This document shows, piece by piece, positions 37,961 to 49,607 of a DNA stretch of 64,000 nt. Numbering within the stretch: position 1 is the first letter of the stretch; each line of letters starts with the position of its first letter. Location of the stretch: the NCBI GenBank assembly GCA_963826795.1, contig CAWGYT010000015.1:124001-188000 (forward strand), given 5' to 3'. The DNA comes from CAWGYT01 sp963826795 (GTDB taxonomy: Bacteria; Planctomycetota; Planctomycetia; Pirellulales; Pirellulaceae). The notes beneath the pieces were generated by a model. That model was not told the DNA's origin, made no database searches, and saw only the letters and a list, made by a program, of their open reading frames with translations. The translations under genes and the position numbers were made by a program.

Positions 37961-39943
37961 CTATCTCCCTGACTGCATCCGCTCGCGGGCGGAATTCCCG
38001 ATTTCTTCTTTCGAGAGGCGGGAGTCGCCGTCCTGATCAAATCGATCGAATGCAAATCGGCGAAAAGAAAGCGGAGGCTCAGATCGCTCGATCCAGCCGT
38101 CCCCGTTCTGATCGAAGCGAGCGAAAAACTCCGTCACAAACGATTCGACTCGCTCGTTCAATTCCTCATCCGCACGACGATCCGGCGGTGAGACGTTCGA
38201 TGACGGCGAACGGGCGTTTCGCGGCTGGGAAACTTCAAAGAACGCGACCGCCATCTCCTCCCACGTCTGGTCACCCCACGTCACGTACTCACTGGGATTC
38301 GGATTGAAGGGATTTGAGGCTGAGTTATCGAAGGTGACCGAAAAATCGAGTTCGTCGACGGTTCCCAGCGGCAACGCTTCGCTCAATTCGTAGACATGCT
38401 GCCAGTTGAAATCGTAGCGAGGCACATGCAGGATCACGCGTTCGTCGTTTCCGCCGGATCGAGCGACAAAGCGGAACGACTTACCTCGCAGGTGCATATG
38501 AGGCATGATCGCCAGGAGCTCACCGTCTCTCGGAAACCATCTCACGCGACCCTTCACCTCATGCGCTGGAGCGTGAGGGGGGATCTCGAACTCTTGATCG
38601 ATCCCGACTAACGTGAATACCTCGTGGGTCACCTCGGATTCGTCGCAAAATAGCAACCCAACTTTCGTCAAGTCGTCTTGAACGCGACCGTTCGGCGTGT
38701 AGTGCTGCTGAAACACAAGCTTCGATCCGGCAGGAACAAACCGCGCGCGCCTGGCGGAAGGACGAACGTCCGTTGGCCGGGAACGTAGGCACCCAGCCAG
38801 CCAACGCCGCGAAAACGGGCCCCGTCCGGAGGGCGAATGAACACTATGCTGTGGTGCACCACCGAGCGGTTACCGGGAACGACCTGGGCGGCTGTAATCC
38901 AGCGGTCTTCGGTGAAGCCGGGGTCGACGACGAAATACTGGTACTCGATCGTTCCCTCGGTCGGCACGGTGAAAGCGCGGTCACCCATCGAGACCACCAG
39001 ATCCGGCTCGCGGGGGAGTTGCCAACCGTCAATGAATTCGGGCGGCTCAGGCAGTTGCGACGGATTTCCGTACGGCGCTCCAGCCGCAACCCAATCGTCA
39101 ATCAGGCGCCGCTGCTCCGGAGTCAAACCGCGGGAATTTTGAAAATGGCCGAATTCGGGATCCGCGTGCCAAGGCGGCATCCGCTGCTCTCGCACGACTT
39201 CCTGGATCATCTCGGCCCAACCCAGCACCTCCTCGTAGTCCGTCAAAGCGAACGGCCCGATCTCCTGCGCGGTGACACTCGACGCACTGAGCGTTAAGAA
39301 TTCGAACAATCTGATCACAGTAGGTCACGTCACTCTCTGACCGCGGCTGCTTCACGCGGCCGATGAGACAGCCTTCGACCCGGGTTTCAGCCGGGGAGGC
39401 GGAACTTCCTGCCAGCAATTGACCGAGTGCTTCACGCAAGTCCTCTCGCTCCGGCGCCGGGCGAGCGATGCCGGGCAAATACTGGTCATCGATCCGTCCC
39501 CGGTATTGGATCTCCAGCCGCGAGTCAAGCACGACGACTTCAGGTGTTCGCGTCGCGGCATATTGGTCGGCCACCCGGTTATCAAGATCCCTCAACGCCG
39601 GGAACTCGATGCCGTGCCCGCGCACGTATCGTTCAATATCCTCCGCCGAATCCTGTTGATTGCTGAAGACGCCGACAAACCGCACATCTTTCTCGGCGAA
39701 ATCGGCCGCCAGCCGCTGCAATCGAGGCCCATAGAGCCGGGCCAGCGGGCATTCGGTGCCAAGGAAACAGACCACCGTCCATTGCCGTCCCGGCGAAGCC
39801 GCAACGTCCACGGTCTGGCCATCCAGGGCCGGCAGACGAAATGCGCGGTCCGATTCCGACGGTTCGTCCGCCCACGCGTTCGCCGCCAGGCATACGAGCA
39901 CGATCACGCCCGCCAAAACGCCGACCTGTTGCCGTCTTCCCAT
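37961..39943 (-). pseudogene. Second redoxin / c-heme / copper monooxygenase-like protein with EF-hands, twice frameshifted
   Basis: A full-length paralog of the 7427-9190 protein in three frames. Piece 1 (39943 to about 39266): signal peptide, redoxin domain (TECPLARLY), then heme motif 'CVECHRAG'. Piece 2 (about 39266 to 38746) continues 'EIGPFALTDYEEVLGWAEMI' to 'VVHHSIVFI' and 'GQRTFVLPPGA'. Piece 3 (38746 to 37961) continues 'FVPAGSKLVFQQHYTPNG', then 'MPHMHLRGK', and ends in two EF-hand loops, 'FDQNGDGWIERSE' and 'FDQDGDSRLSKEE', which the first copy lacks. The junctions fit a 2-bp loss near 39263-39268 and a 1-bp loss in the CG run at 38742-38750. All functional motifs survive, so the break is recent or an assembly artefact. 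Confidence 0.88.
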
Positions 39944-40171
39944 TTACCAAAACCCCCTTCGCCCCCGATAATTCTCGGCCTTGTCTCACATGCTCCGCCC
40001 TTATGATAGTGAAACACGGGTCGTTTTGGCAGTTGGACCCGCGGGAAGTAGCCTCAATCTCGAGGCCCGACCCGCGTCGCAGTTGGTCTACCCAGCTGGT
40101 AAACTCGAGTGATTCGCCGGTTCGTGGGGCGAACGTTCTTGAGAACTCCAGCCGAGAGAGGACCGTCGCTG

Positions 40172-41908
40172 ATGCATCGCCGCCAGTTTTTGCAGGCCAC
40201 CAGCCTGGCCGCTTTTTTCTCGGTCGCCGAATCCACGGCCGTCTCCGCTGACCCTCCCCCGACTCGACCCATGCCCCGAATTGACACGGATCGACTGACC
40301 GCCCGCAATCAGAATCGATCAACGGTCGTTAGCCAGCGGGGAATGGTCTGCGCCAGCCAGCCACTCGCCGCCGTGGCCGGGATTGATATTCTCAAGGCCG
40401 GCGGCAATTGCTTCGATGCCGCGATCGCGGTGAACGCGGTCTTGGGCGTCACCGAACCGGCCAGCAACGGGATCGGCGGCGACCTGTTCGCGATACTCTG
40501 GAGCGAGCAAGATCAGCGGCTCTACGGATTGAATGCCAGCGGCCGAGCGCCGTATCGCTGGAATCTCAACGCCGCTCGCGAACGGCAACTCTCGTCGATC
40601 CCCCGTTTCAGCCCCCTCAGCTGGTCCGTACCTGGCTGTGTCAGCGGCTGGGACGCGTTGCAGCGTCGATTCGGACGCCTGGGGTTGGCACGATGCCTGG
40701 AGGCCGCGATTGACTACGCGCAGAATGGTTTCCCAATCTCTCCCCTGATCAGCCGTCATTTCCAGTTTGACGAGGCGTTCCATCCGAGCCTGGCGGAAGT
40801 CTATTTCCCTGGCGGCGAGCCCTTGGGTTACGGCGATGTGCTTCGCAATCCTGCTTTGGCGTCTTCGCTGCGGGCGATCGCGGATGGTGGGGCCGAGGCT
40901 TATTATCGCGACGAGATTGCCGAGCGAATTGTCGCCAAGTCCGAGGAGCTGGGTGGGTACATGAACCTGGCCGATTTGGCAGACCACCAAGCGGATTGGA
41001 TCCAACCTGTCAGCACGAACTACCGCGGCTGGGACGTTTGGGAGCTACCGCCCAACGGCCAGGGGATCGCCGTCTTGCAGATGCTCAATTTACTTGAGCA
41101 ATTCGACGTGGCGAGCCTGCAGCCCAACTCGGCCGAGCACTTGCATTTGTTCATCGAGGCCAAGAAGCTGGCCTTTGAAGATCGCGCTCACTACTACGCC
41201 GATCCGGATTTCGCCGACGTGCCCGTGGATTGGTTGATCTCGAAAGAATACGCCAAACAGCGTGCGCGATTGATTCGACGTGACCACGCCAATACGCAAT
41301 TGCAGTATGGAGATCCGGCACTTGATTCGGATACCGTCTATCTGACGGCAGCGGATGGCGAGGGGAACATGATCTCGTTGATCCAAAGTCTCTACAACGG
41401 CTTCGGCTCGACGATTTGCCCGGATGGCGTTGGATTCTCGATTCAGAACCGCGGCCAGGCGTTTTCACTCGATTCGCACCACCGCAATCGGCTGGAGCCG
41501 CACAAGCGCCCGTTTCACACGATCATCCCAGGATTCCTCACGCAGGCGGGCCGCCCGGTGATGTCTTTCGGTGTCATGGGCGGAGATTTTCAACCGCAAG
41601 GACACAGCCAAGTCCTGATGAATATGATCGACTTCGGAATGTCGCCGCAGCAGGCGGGGGAACAGCCTCGGATCGCCCATACAGGAAGCAGCCACCCCTG
41701 GGGCGGCGCGATGGTGGACGGCGGCGAGCTTGTCCTGGAGCACCTGATTTCCGCTGAGGTCCGCCAGCAATTGGCCAGCCTCGGACATCGCATCAGCCCG
41801 AAGCTCGACGCGCACGGTGGCTACCAGGCGATCTGGCGCGAGGAACACCCGCGTCGCTATTTCGGCGGATCCGATCCGCGAAAAGATGGATTAGCGATCG
41901 GATACTGA
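40172..41908 (+). CDS. ggt: Gamma-glutamyltransferase family enzyme, Tat-exported
   Basis: A 578-aa Ntn-hydrolase proenzyme. The start at 40172 has 'gagagaggaccgtcgctg' upstream and yields a Tat-type signal, 'HRRQFLQATSLAAFF'. The body opens 'GMVCASQPLAAVAGIDILKAGGNCFDAAIA' over the usual substrate-binding entrance and has 'GIGGDLFAI'. Autocleavage is expected before T388 in 'DSDTVYLTAADGEGNMIS', which becomes the N-terminal nucleophile of the small subunit. Later motifs are 'NRGQAFSLDSHHRNRLEPHKRPFHTIIP' in parts and 'VMGGDFQPQGHSQVL'. It cleaves or transfers gamma-glutamyl groups from glutathione-like compounds, or acts as a cephalosporin-acylase-type relative. It is divergent from the frameshifted redoxin gene and convergent with the aldolase gene. 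Confidence 0.92.
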   Translation: MHRRQFLQATSLAAFFSVAESTAVSADPPPTRPMPRIDTDRLTARNQNRSTVVSQRGMVCASQPLAAVAGIDILKAGGNCFDAAIAVNAVLGVTEPASNGIGGDLFAILWSEQDQRLYGLNASGRAPYRWNLNAARERQLSSIPRFSPLSWSVPGCVSGWDALQRRFGRLGLARCLEAAIDYAQNGFPISPLISRHFQFDEAFHPSLAEVYFPGGEPLGYGDVLRNPALASSLRAIADGGAEAYYRDEIAERIVAKSEELGGYMNLADLADHQADWIQPVSTNYRGWDVWELPPNGQGIAVLQMLNLLEQFDVASLQPNSAEHLHLFIEAKKLAFEDRAHYYADPDFADVPVDWLISKEYAKQRARLIRRDHANTQLQYGDPALDSDTVYLTAADGEGNMISLIQSLYNGFGSTICPDGVGFSIQNRGQAFSLDSHHRNRLEPHKRPFHTIIPGFLTQAGRPVMSFGVMGGDFQPQGHSQVLMNMIDFGMSPQQAGEQPRIAHTGSSHPWGGAMVDGGELVLEHLISAEVRQQLASLGHRISPKLDAHGGYQAIWREEHPRRYFGGSDPRKDGLAIGY

Positions 41909-41931
41909 GTGGGCCCCGCGCAACTGACCGG

Positions 41932-42855
41932 TTAGCCGGCCGATTCAGCAAGACTCGCCTCGGCCGCGAGGATCGGCTGTACGATCGCGTCAATCTCCGA
42001 TCGTTCGACCGTGGAGAGTCGTCGATAGGGCGGACGCGGCTCGCCAAAATCAAGGCCGACGTGATGCATCGCATACTTGAGAAACGAAACGTTGTAGGAA
42101 TTCCCGTCGCGGGCCCGATATTCCTCGATCGGCAACAGGAATTGCTGCCATCGAAACGCCTCCTGGTAGTCGCCCCTTGCTAAAGCCGCGTGCATCGCCA
42201 GCGTAATGCGGGGACACACGTTACCAGCCCCACTGGTATAGCCAGGAGCCCCCGCCAGCATGAAAAACGGGGCGTATCGTTCCGCGTGTCCGCAGAACCA
42301 GTCGAGCCGTCCGCCATCCTGCTGCACGACCGCTTGGAATCCGCTGATGTCCGCCAGTGAGTACTTGACGCCCATGAGTCGTGGATTGTCCGCGAGTTCC
42401 AATAACAGCTCGTGCGAGGGAATCGCGTCCTTCTTGTAGATCAACGTCGGGCAATCAACCTGGTCCAGCAATGCCAAGTAATAGTCACGAGCACCCGCGT
42501 TGGAGATGTAGGGAAACGAGAGCGGCATGACCAACAACCCGTCGGCACCTTCCGCCAGCGATTGCTGTCCCAGGCGGATTGCCGAACGCAGTTGCAAACC
42601 GACCGGCACGATCACTCGTGCTCGATCCCCTACGACCTCACGGGTTATCCGAACGGCGGCGATGATTTCGTCGTTCGTCAAGGAATGGAATTCTGAACTT
42701 CCCGCGCACGGAATGAAAACCTTGACACCCGCTGCACAAAGCCGCTCGGTCTGCCGACGCATCGGTTCCAGATTCAAGTCACCGGATTCGTCGAATGCCG
42801 TCAGCGGCACCAGCTGAACCGTATGGAGATCCTGCCGAGCGAGTGGATTTACCAT
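41932..42855 (-). CDS. DapA/NAL superfamily class I aldolase
   Basis: A 307-aa TIM-barrel lyase of the dihydrodipicolinate synthase/N-acetylneuraminate lyase family. The start at 42855 has 'aaggagaggcatc' upstream and gives the usual length. 'FIPCAGSSEFHSLTNDE' replaces the common GTTGE-S-TL phosphate/carboxylate loop. The catalytic lysine is expected in 'GVKYSLADIS' (about residue 163) and the proton-relay tyrosine in 'TLIYKKDAIPS' (about 140). Because the GTTGES loop is unusual, it is probably not true DapA; a sugar-acid dehydratase or 2-keto-3-deoxy aldolase role is more likely. The divergent neighbour is a lactonase-like protein (43119), and the pair could act in sugar-acid catabolism. 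Confidence 0.85.
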   Translation of the reverse strand: MVNPLARQDLHTVQLVPLTAFDESGDLNLEPMRRQTERLCAAGVKVFIPCAGSSEFHSLTNDEIIAAVRITREVVGDRARVIVPVGLQLRSAIRLGQQSLAEGADGLLVMPLSFPYISNAGARDYYLALLDQVDCPTLIYKKDAIPSHELLLELADNPRLMGVKYSLADISGFQAVVQQDGGRLDWFCGHAERYAPFFMLAGAPGYTSGAGNVCPRITLAMHAALARGDYQEAFRWQQFLLPIEEYRARDGNSYNVSFLKYAMHHVGLDFGEPRPPYRRLSTVERSEIDAIVQPILAAEASLAESAG

Positions 42856-43118
42856 GATGCCTCTCCTTGCAAACGAATGTTCAGCAACGGTCGCCACGCG
42901 CGGGTTGGTTGACTCGTTCGAATCGACCTGCACATTCTAACGGGATGGGCCCCGCCGCGGGAGTCGCTGACGGGGACACTTTTCGCGTGCGCGGAGCCCT
43001 GACAGGCGGCCGGGCGGCACCCGAATTCAAGGCAGAAACTCGCCACCTCGTGTCGGCAGCACGCTATATTGGGAAGCTCCGGTTTCCTCTCGATTGACCC
43101 GCGTTGGAAAGGTATATC

Positions 43119-44225
43119 ATGACGGCACCCAAAACGCGATCCTGCGATTCGCCTGACATGACAGTCCCTCATTTACAACTCGAATTGCCACGCCGCGCCT
43201 TTCTGGCCGCGGCCGGCAGTGCGACGCTGGCCACCCTCGGGTGGGCGCGGGAATACGGCCCGAACGCCCCACCGGTGCGCTATCCCGATCCGGACATCGT
43301 CGACCTGGACCCACGCTTCGCCCGCTACAAACTGGGAAATACACCCATCCAGCGGATTCACACCGGCAACCTTTGGGCGGAAGGCCCTGCGTGGAACGCG
43401 GTTGGCAAGTACTTGATTTGGAGCGACATTCCCAACGACTTGCAACGCCGCTGGTTGGACGAAGACGGGCACGTGAGCTCGTTTCGACGACCCGCCGGAA
43501 ACAGTAACGGAAACACCTTCGACTTCCAGGGTCGGCAGATTTCCTGCGAGCATGGCAATCGGCGTGTCGTGCGTTACGAATCCGATGGCAAGACAACGGT
43601 GCTCGCCGATCAGTGGCAAGGCAAACCCTTCAACGCGCCGAACGACGTGGTCGTCCATCCGAACGACGGCGCGATCTGGTTTACGGATCCGGGCTACGGC
43701 AGCTTGATGGACTACGAGGGAAACAAAGGCGAACTGTTTCTGAAAGAGGCGATCTACCGAATTGACGCCCGCAGCGGCAAGATCGAAATCGTCACCGACG
43801 AGATCTTCAAGCCGAACGGACTCTGCTTCTCACCGGACTACCGCAAGCTCTATGTCGCGGACACGGGCTCGAGCCACTATCCGGAGGCCCCCAAGGAAAT
43901 CAAGGTCTGGGATGTTGTGGACGATCGCAGTTTGGTCAAGGGCCGCCCGTTTACGTCCATGCAGCTGGGCGATAACGCGGGGCTGGCCGACGGCATCCGA
44001 GCGGACATCGACGGCAACATCTGGGCCAGCGCCGGATGGGTGGGTGACGGGTACGACGGAGTCCACATCTTTGCGCCGGATGGCACACGGATCGGCCAAG
44101 TTCGCCTTCCCGAAATCTGCAGCAATGTCTGCTTCGGCGGCGTAAAACGCAACCGTCTTTTTATGACGGCCAGCCAATCCGTCTATGCCGTGTATGTCGA
44201 GACGCGAGGAGCGCACATTACCTGA
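43119..44225 (+). CDS. SMP-30/gluconolactonase-like protein with Tat signal
   Basis: A 368-aa six-bladed propeller protein. The start at 43119 has 'ggaaaggtatatc' as ribosome-binding site; a TTG five codons earlier is weaker. The N-terminus has a twin-arginine signal 'LPRRAFLAAAGSATLATLG', so it is exported folded. Propeller motifs include 'LWAEGPAWNAVGKYLIWSD', 'NAPNDVVVHPNDGAIWFTDP', 'PNGLCFSPDYRKLYVADTG' and 'GLADGIRADIDGNIWAS', with the Glu, Asn and Asp positions that hold Ca/Zn in SMP-30. It would hydrolyse a sugar-acid lactone. The gene is divergent from the DapA-family aldolase, sharing a promoter region of about 260 bp; a joint pathway is possible. Confidence 0.9.
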   Translation: MTAPKTRSCDSPDMTVPHLQLELPRRAFLAAAGSATLATLGWAREYGPNAPPVRYPDPDIVDLDPRFARYKLGNTPIQRIHTGNLWAEGPAWNAVGKYLIWSDIPNDLQRRWLDEDGHVSSFRRPAGNSNGNTFDFQGRQISCEHGNRRVVRYESDGKTTVLADQWQGKPFNAPNDVVVHPNDGAIWFTDPGYGSLMDYEGNKGELFLKEAIYRIDARSGKIEIVTDEIFKPNGLCFSPDYRKLYVADTGSSHYPEAPKEIKVWDVVDDRSLVKGRPFTSMQLGDNAGLADGIRADIDGNIWASAGWVGDGYDGVHIFAPDGTRIGQVRLPEICSNVCFGGVKRNRLFMTASQSVYAVYVETRGAHIT

Positions 44226-44288
44226 GCCGACTTGAAAACGAAGGTCGCGATCGGCGTGATGGCCGACGGGAGTCCGTTAACCGAACGT

Positions 44289-45756
44289 TCACGACAAGAT
44301 AGAATGAACTACCGATCCGTGCACGTCAGTCAGGCGGAAATCGCGGCCTTGGAAGCGGAACGTAAGTCGCTCGTGATCGATCCCCAGCACGTGCAACATC
44401 GTGGCATGCAAATCATGGACGTGGAACACGTTTTCGACGGCATGGTAGCCAAAGTCGTCCGTGGCCCCATAGCTGATCCCCGGCTTCACACCGCCACCCG
44501 CCATCCACAGCGAAAAGCCCTTGATGTGGTGGTCACGACCATCGCCCTGGGCCATCGGCGTGCGTCCAAACTCGCCGGCCCAAATAACGAGCGTATCGTC
44601 AAGCATCCCGCGTTGCTTGAGATCCATGACCAACGCGGCCGACGCCTGATCGACATGTCCGGCGGCGATCTCGACGCCCCGTTTGACGCCACCATGGTGA
44701 TCCCATCCCCGGTGATACAATTGGATGAACCTCACACCTCGCTCAGCCAGGCGGCGGGCCAGCAGACAATTGCTCGCGAATGATCCATCCGCGCCGCGCG
44801 TGCCGTAGAGGTCCAGAATATGTCGCGGCTCGTCCGACAAATCAACTAACTCGGGAACGCTCGCTTGCATCTTGAAGGCCAGCTCGTACTGCGCGATTCG
44901 CGTCCCGATTTCCGCATCCGCCGTGGCCACCTCGTGCAGCCGATTCAGCTGATTGGCGGAATCAACGATCAATCGCTGGTCTTGCGAGCTGACGCCTGGT
45001 GGACGCCCAACGTAGAGTACCGGATCGCCGACCGAGCGAAACTGGACGCCCTGATACTGGCTGGGCAGGAATCCGCTGTGCCACTGCCGCGCCGCGATGG
45101 GTTGATCCTGCCCTCCCCCGCTCGACGTGAGAACAACGAACCCGGGAAGTTGATCGGTGGCGCCGCCCCAATCCGTAGAGCACCCAGGCCCCCATGCTGG
45201 GCCGACCCGAAATGGCCGTCCCCGTGTTCATGAACGTGTGCGCCGGATCATGGTTGATCTGTTCGGTCTTGAGCGAACGGACGATACACATTTCGTCCGC
45301 GATTCTCGGCAGATGCCGAAACGCCGTACTGATTAGCTGCTCCGATTTCCCGTATCGCGCAAATCGATGTTGGGGTGCCAGGCACGTCAACTGTTGTCCC
45401 TGTAACTGTGCGATCGGCTGCCCCTGGGTGAACGATTCGGGCATCGGCTGGCCGTGCATCTCGGCTAACTTGGGCTTGTAGTCCAACGTCTCGAGATGCG
45501 ATGGACCGCCCGCCATGCAGAGGAAGATGACCCGCTTGGCCCGTGGCTCGCAGTGACGTGGATCAACCACGCCCCGGGACGTCGCGAGAATGTCGGGCGT
45601 GTTGGACTCGGCCGCGGATAACATGGTCCCCAGCGCGAGCGTTCCCAGTCCGGTCAAGGATCTACCCAGAAACGTCCTGCGGGCCACCGACGGCTCGGTG
45701 CAAACCGAGGAAATGGACAGTGTGGGTCGATCCGACTGCTGTTCAAACTTCCACAT
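44289..45756 (-). pseudogene. DUF1501 sulfatase-like protein, frameshifted
   Basis: A DUF1501 protein (alkaline-phosphatase/sulfatase superfamily fold) of about 488 aa if joined. From 45756 (RBS 'cggagtgatacggga') it has a Tat signal 'VARRTFLGRSLTGLGTLALG', then 'KRVIFLCMAGGPSHLETLDYKP' and 'RPSMGAWVLYGLG'. Near 45161-45170 one extra C in the 'gcggcgcc' region shifts the frame. The other frame reads 'GATDQLPGFVVL' and continues to 'GWDHHGGVKRG', 'VIWAGEFGRTPMAQGDGRDHH' and 'DLHATMLHVLGIDHERLTFRF', ending at 44289. Substrate unknown. It directly follows a DUF1549/DUF1553 gene (79-80 bp), the usual planctomycete pair. An intact paralog is at 48220. Confidence 0.88.
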
Positions 45757-45835
45757 TCCCGTATCACTCCGATCGTCAATTCTGAAGGCCCCTGGTGCTC
45801 CCAATCCGCCATTTGATCCGCAACATAAGGGAGTT

Positions 45836-48196
45836 TTATTCTCGAGTGATCGTCTCGTGAAGATTGAGCACCACTCGGGCTGCTGAGGTCCACGCCGCAA
45901 GTTCGCTGAGGTCGTCGCCGGCTGGCGTGTCGCCAGGCAATTGCCCAACACGAATCAACGCCTCGGCCGCCTCGCGATCTGATTCAAAGCGGCGACGTTG
46001 CTGCTCGTAGACGCTCCGCATGATCGATCGCTCATCCTCGCTGGGCGACCGCGACAGCACTTCATTCCACATCGCCGCGAGTGTCGCGTCGAACGAAGTC
46101 GTGTCCATCGCCAGGACTCGTTGTGCCAGTGCTCGGGCAGATTCCACATAGGTCGGATCGTTCAGGAGCACAAGGGCTTGCAAAGGCGTGTTGGAACGGG
46201 ATCGCTGAGCCGTACATTCCTCGCGAGTGGGCGCGTCGAAGGCGACCAAACTCGGGTGCAGAAACGTCCGGCACCAATAAGTATAGACACCGCGACGATA
46301 CTGATTCTCATCCAAATTCGGCTCGTACGTCCGCTTCGGGAAATTCAACTGATCCCAATAGCCAACCGGTTGGTAAGGCTTCACGCTGGAGCCACCGACG
46401 ATGGGAACAAGCAGACCGCTGACCGACAAGGCATTGTCCCGAACGATTTCGGCGTCCAGGCGAAAACGTTGTTGTCGAGCCAGCCAGAGGTTAAAGGGAT
46501 CAAGTCGTCGCAAGTCCGGCGTGCCGATTGAACTTTGCTGATAAGTTTGCGAAAGCGCGATCTGCCGCAGCATCCGCTTGACGTTCCAGCCGCTTTCCTG
46601 GAAATCCACCGCCAGCCAGTCAAGCAGTTCGCGGTGTGTCGGGTATTGCCCCTGCGAGCCAAAATCGTCAGGGGTACGCACGAGACCGACGCCAAACATC
46701 ATTCGCCAAAGGTGATTCACGAACACGCGCGCCGTCAGTGGATTGCGGGGGGACACTAACCATTGGGCGAGGTCCAGTCGTGTGGCACGCTCGGATGACG
46801 TCTCGAGTCGGCCGAACAGCGCCGGGATCGCCGGTTTGACGAGCGGTCCCGATTCGTCCAGCCAGTTGCCGCGGGGCAAAATGCGTGTCATCCGGGGCTC
46901 GGCGGCGTGTGTAACGAGCGTCTTACGTACCTGCTGTCGCAGTTCCTCGCGACGCTTTTCCAAGGCCTTGATCTGCTCAGCAAGCTGCCCGTTGGTCGAA
47001 GCCTCCGCTTCACTTTCCGGCGGCATCGATCCCGTGTTGCTCGCTTGCAAAGCCTGGATACGAGTCTCCAAAGAGGCCAGTTCCGCCCTCTGCTCCGCAG
47101 TCGCCAGCTCGAAATTGGCTGCTTGGCGACCCACGGCGACTTCCTCGACATCATCAAAGAAAGCGGCGGCGCGGTAAAAGTCCCCGCTCGTGAAGGGATC
47201 GAACTTGTGATCGTGGCACTGGGCGCATCCGAGAGTCGTGCCCAACCACACGCTGGAAATGTTCCGCACGCGATCGGCGGCGTAGATCGCCCGGTATTCG
47301 CGCGGTTGAGCGCCACCTTCCTCAGTCGTTTGCAGCAGTCGATTGTAGCCTGACCCCACGATCTGTTCGCGCGTCGCCGACGGCAAAAGATCGCCTGCCA
47401 ATTGTTCAATCGTAAAACGGTCGAACGGTTTGTTCTTGTTAAAGGAATCGATGACGTAGTCCCGGTAGGCGTCGATCTCGCGATGCTGGTCTCCATGGTA
47501 GCCGCAGGTGTCGGCGAACCGGACCAGATCCAGCCAGAGCATGGCCAGTCGCTCGCCAAGGTGCTGCGATTCAAGTAATCGATCGACCAGCCGCTCATAG
47601 GCGTCGCTTCCGCCGTCGCCGAGAAACGCTTGGACGTCCCGCGGCGTGGGAGGAAGACCGAGCAAGTCGAAACTCAAGCGACGAATCCTCGTCCGACGAT
47701 CGGCCTGTCCACTGGGCTCGACGCCATGCTGTTCGAGTTGCGAGAGCACGAACCGATCGATTGCGTTGGTGGACCAATCAGCGCGCTCGACGCTCGGCGG
47801 CTCCGGCCGAGACGGCGGCTGATACGCCCAGTGATCCGTATAGACCGCGCCTTGATCAATCCAGCGGCGCAGGAGTGCAATTTCGGCTGACGACAGCGGC
47901 TCGCGTTTCGAAGCGGGCGGAGGCATTCGCGTCTCCGGATCCTGACTCGTCACTCGCTCAATCAGGGGACTTTCCGCTGCACGACCGGGCACGATCGCCG
48001 ACGCAACCGCCAAGGCGGGTACGTCCAGCCGCAAGTCGTTTTCCTGTCCCTCCCGATCGGGACCATGACAGGCGTAACATCGATCCGACAGCAGGGGTCG
48101 TATTTCGCGGGCAAAATCGACGAGTGATTCGTCGGCCCGCGATACATCGGCAAAACTAAGGACGAACAATGCGATGGCCCACTCTCGAAAATACAA
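45836..48196 (-). CDS. PSD1/DUF1549/DUF1553 cytochrome-like exported protein
   Basis: A 786-aa protein of the planctomycete-specific type. Signal peptide 1-21; PSD1 cytochrome-c-like domain with heme motif CYACH (C40, C43, H44); DUF1549 (about 130-340) with a second CxxCH in 'LGCAQCHDHKFDP'; a coiled-coil-prone segment near 370-420 rich in Glu/Lys/Arg; and DUF1553 (about 490-720) with 'NPLTARVFVNHLWRMMFG' and 'GLVRTPDDFGSQG'. The pair with a downstream DUF1501 gene is conserved across the phylum and believed to act on sulfated or complex polysaccharides outside the cell, but no reaction is established. One of two such pairs in this window. Confidence 0.93.
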   Translation of the reverse strand: MYFREWAIALFVLSFADVSRADESLVDFAREIRPLLSDRCYACHGPDREGQENDLRLDVPALAVASAIVPGRAAESPLIERVTSQDPETRMPPPASKREPLSSAEIALLRRWIDQGAVYTDHWAYQPPSRPEPPSVERADWSTNAIDRFVLSQLEQHGVEPSGQADRRTRIRRLSFDLLGLPPTPRDVQAFLGDGGSDAYERLVDRLLESQHLGERLAMLWLDLVRFADTCGYHGDQHREIDAYRDYVIDSFNKNKPFDRFTIEQLAGDLLPSATREQIVGSGYNRLLQTTEEGGAQPREYRAIYAADRVRNISSVWLGTTLGCAQCHDHKFDPFTSGDFYRAAAFFDDVEEVAVGRQAANFELATAEQRAELASLETRIQALQASNTGSMPPESEAEASTNGQLAEQIKALEKRREELRQQVRKTLVTHAAEPRMTRILPRGNWLDESGPLVKPAIPALFGRLETSSERATRLDLAQWLVSPRNPLTARVFVNHLWRMMFGVGLVRTPDDFGSQGQYPTHRELLDWLAVDFQESGWNVKRMLRQIALSQTYQQSSIGTPDLRRLDPFNLWLARQQRFRLDAEIVRDNALSVSGLLVPIVGGSSVKPYQPVGYWDQLNFPKRTYEPNLDENQYRRGVYTYWCRTFLHPSLVAFDAPTREECTAQRSRSNTPLQALVLLNDPTYVESARALAQRVLAMDTTSFDATLAAMWNEVLSRSPSEDERSIMRSVYEQQRRRFESDREAAEALIRVGQLPGDTPAGDDLSELAAWTSAARVVLNLHETITRE

Positions 48197-48219
48197 CGCC
48201 TTGCCCCTTCAATGTGGTG

Positions 48220-49599
<1,380 letters not shown>

Positions 49600-49607
49600 T
49601 GTTGACC

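Noticed and set aside
43104..43118. TTG start for the SMP-30-like protein
   Set aside because: The ATG at 43119 has GGAAAGG at the right distance; the TTG overlaps that site.
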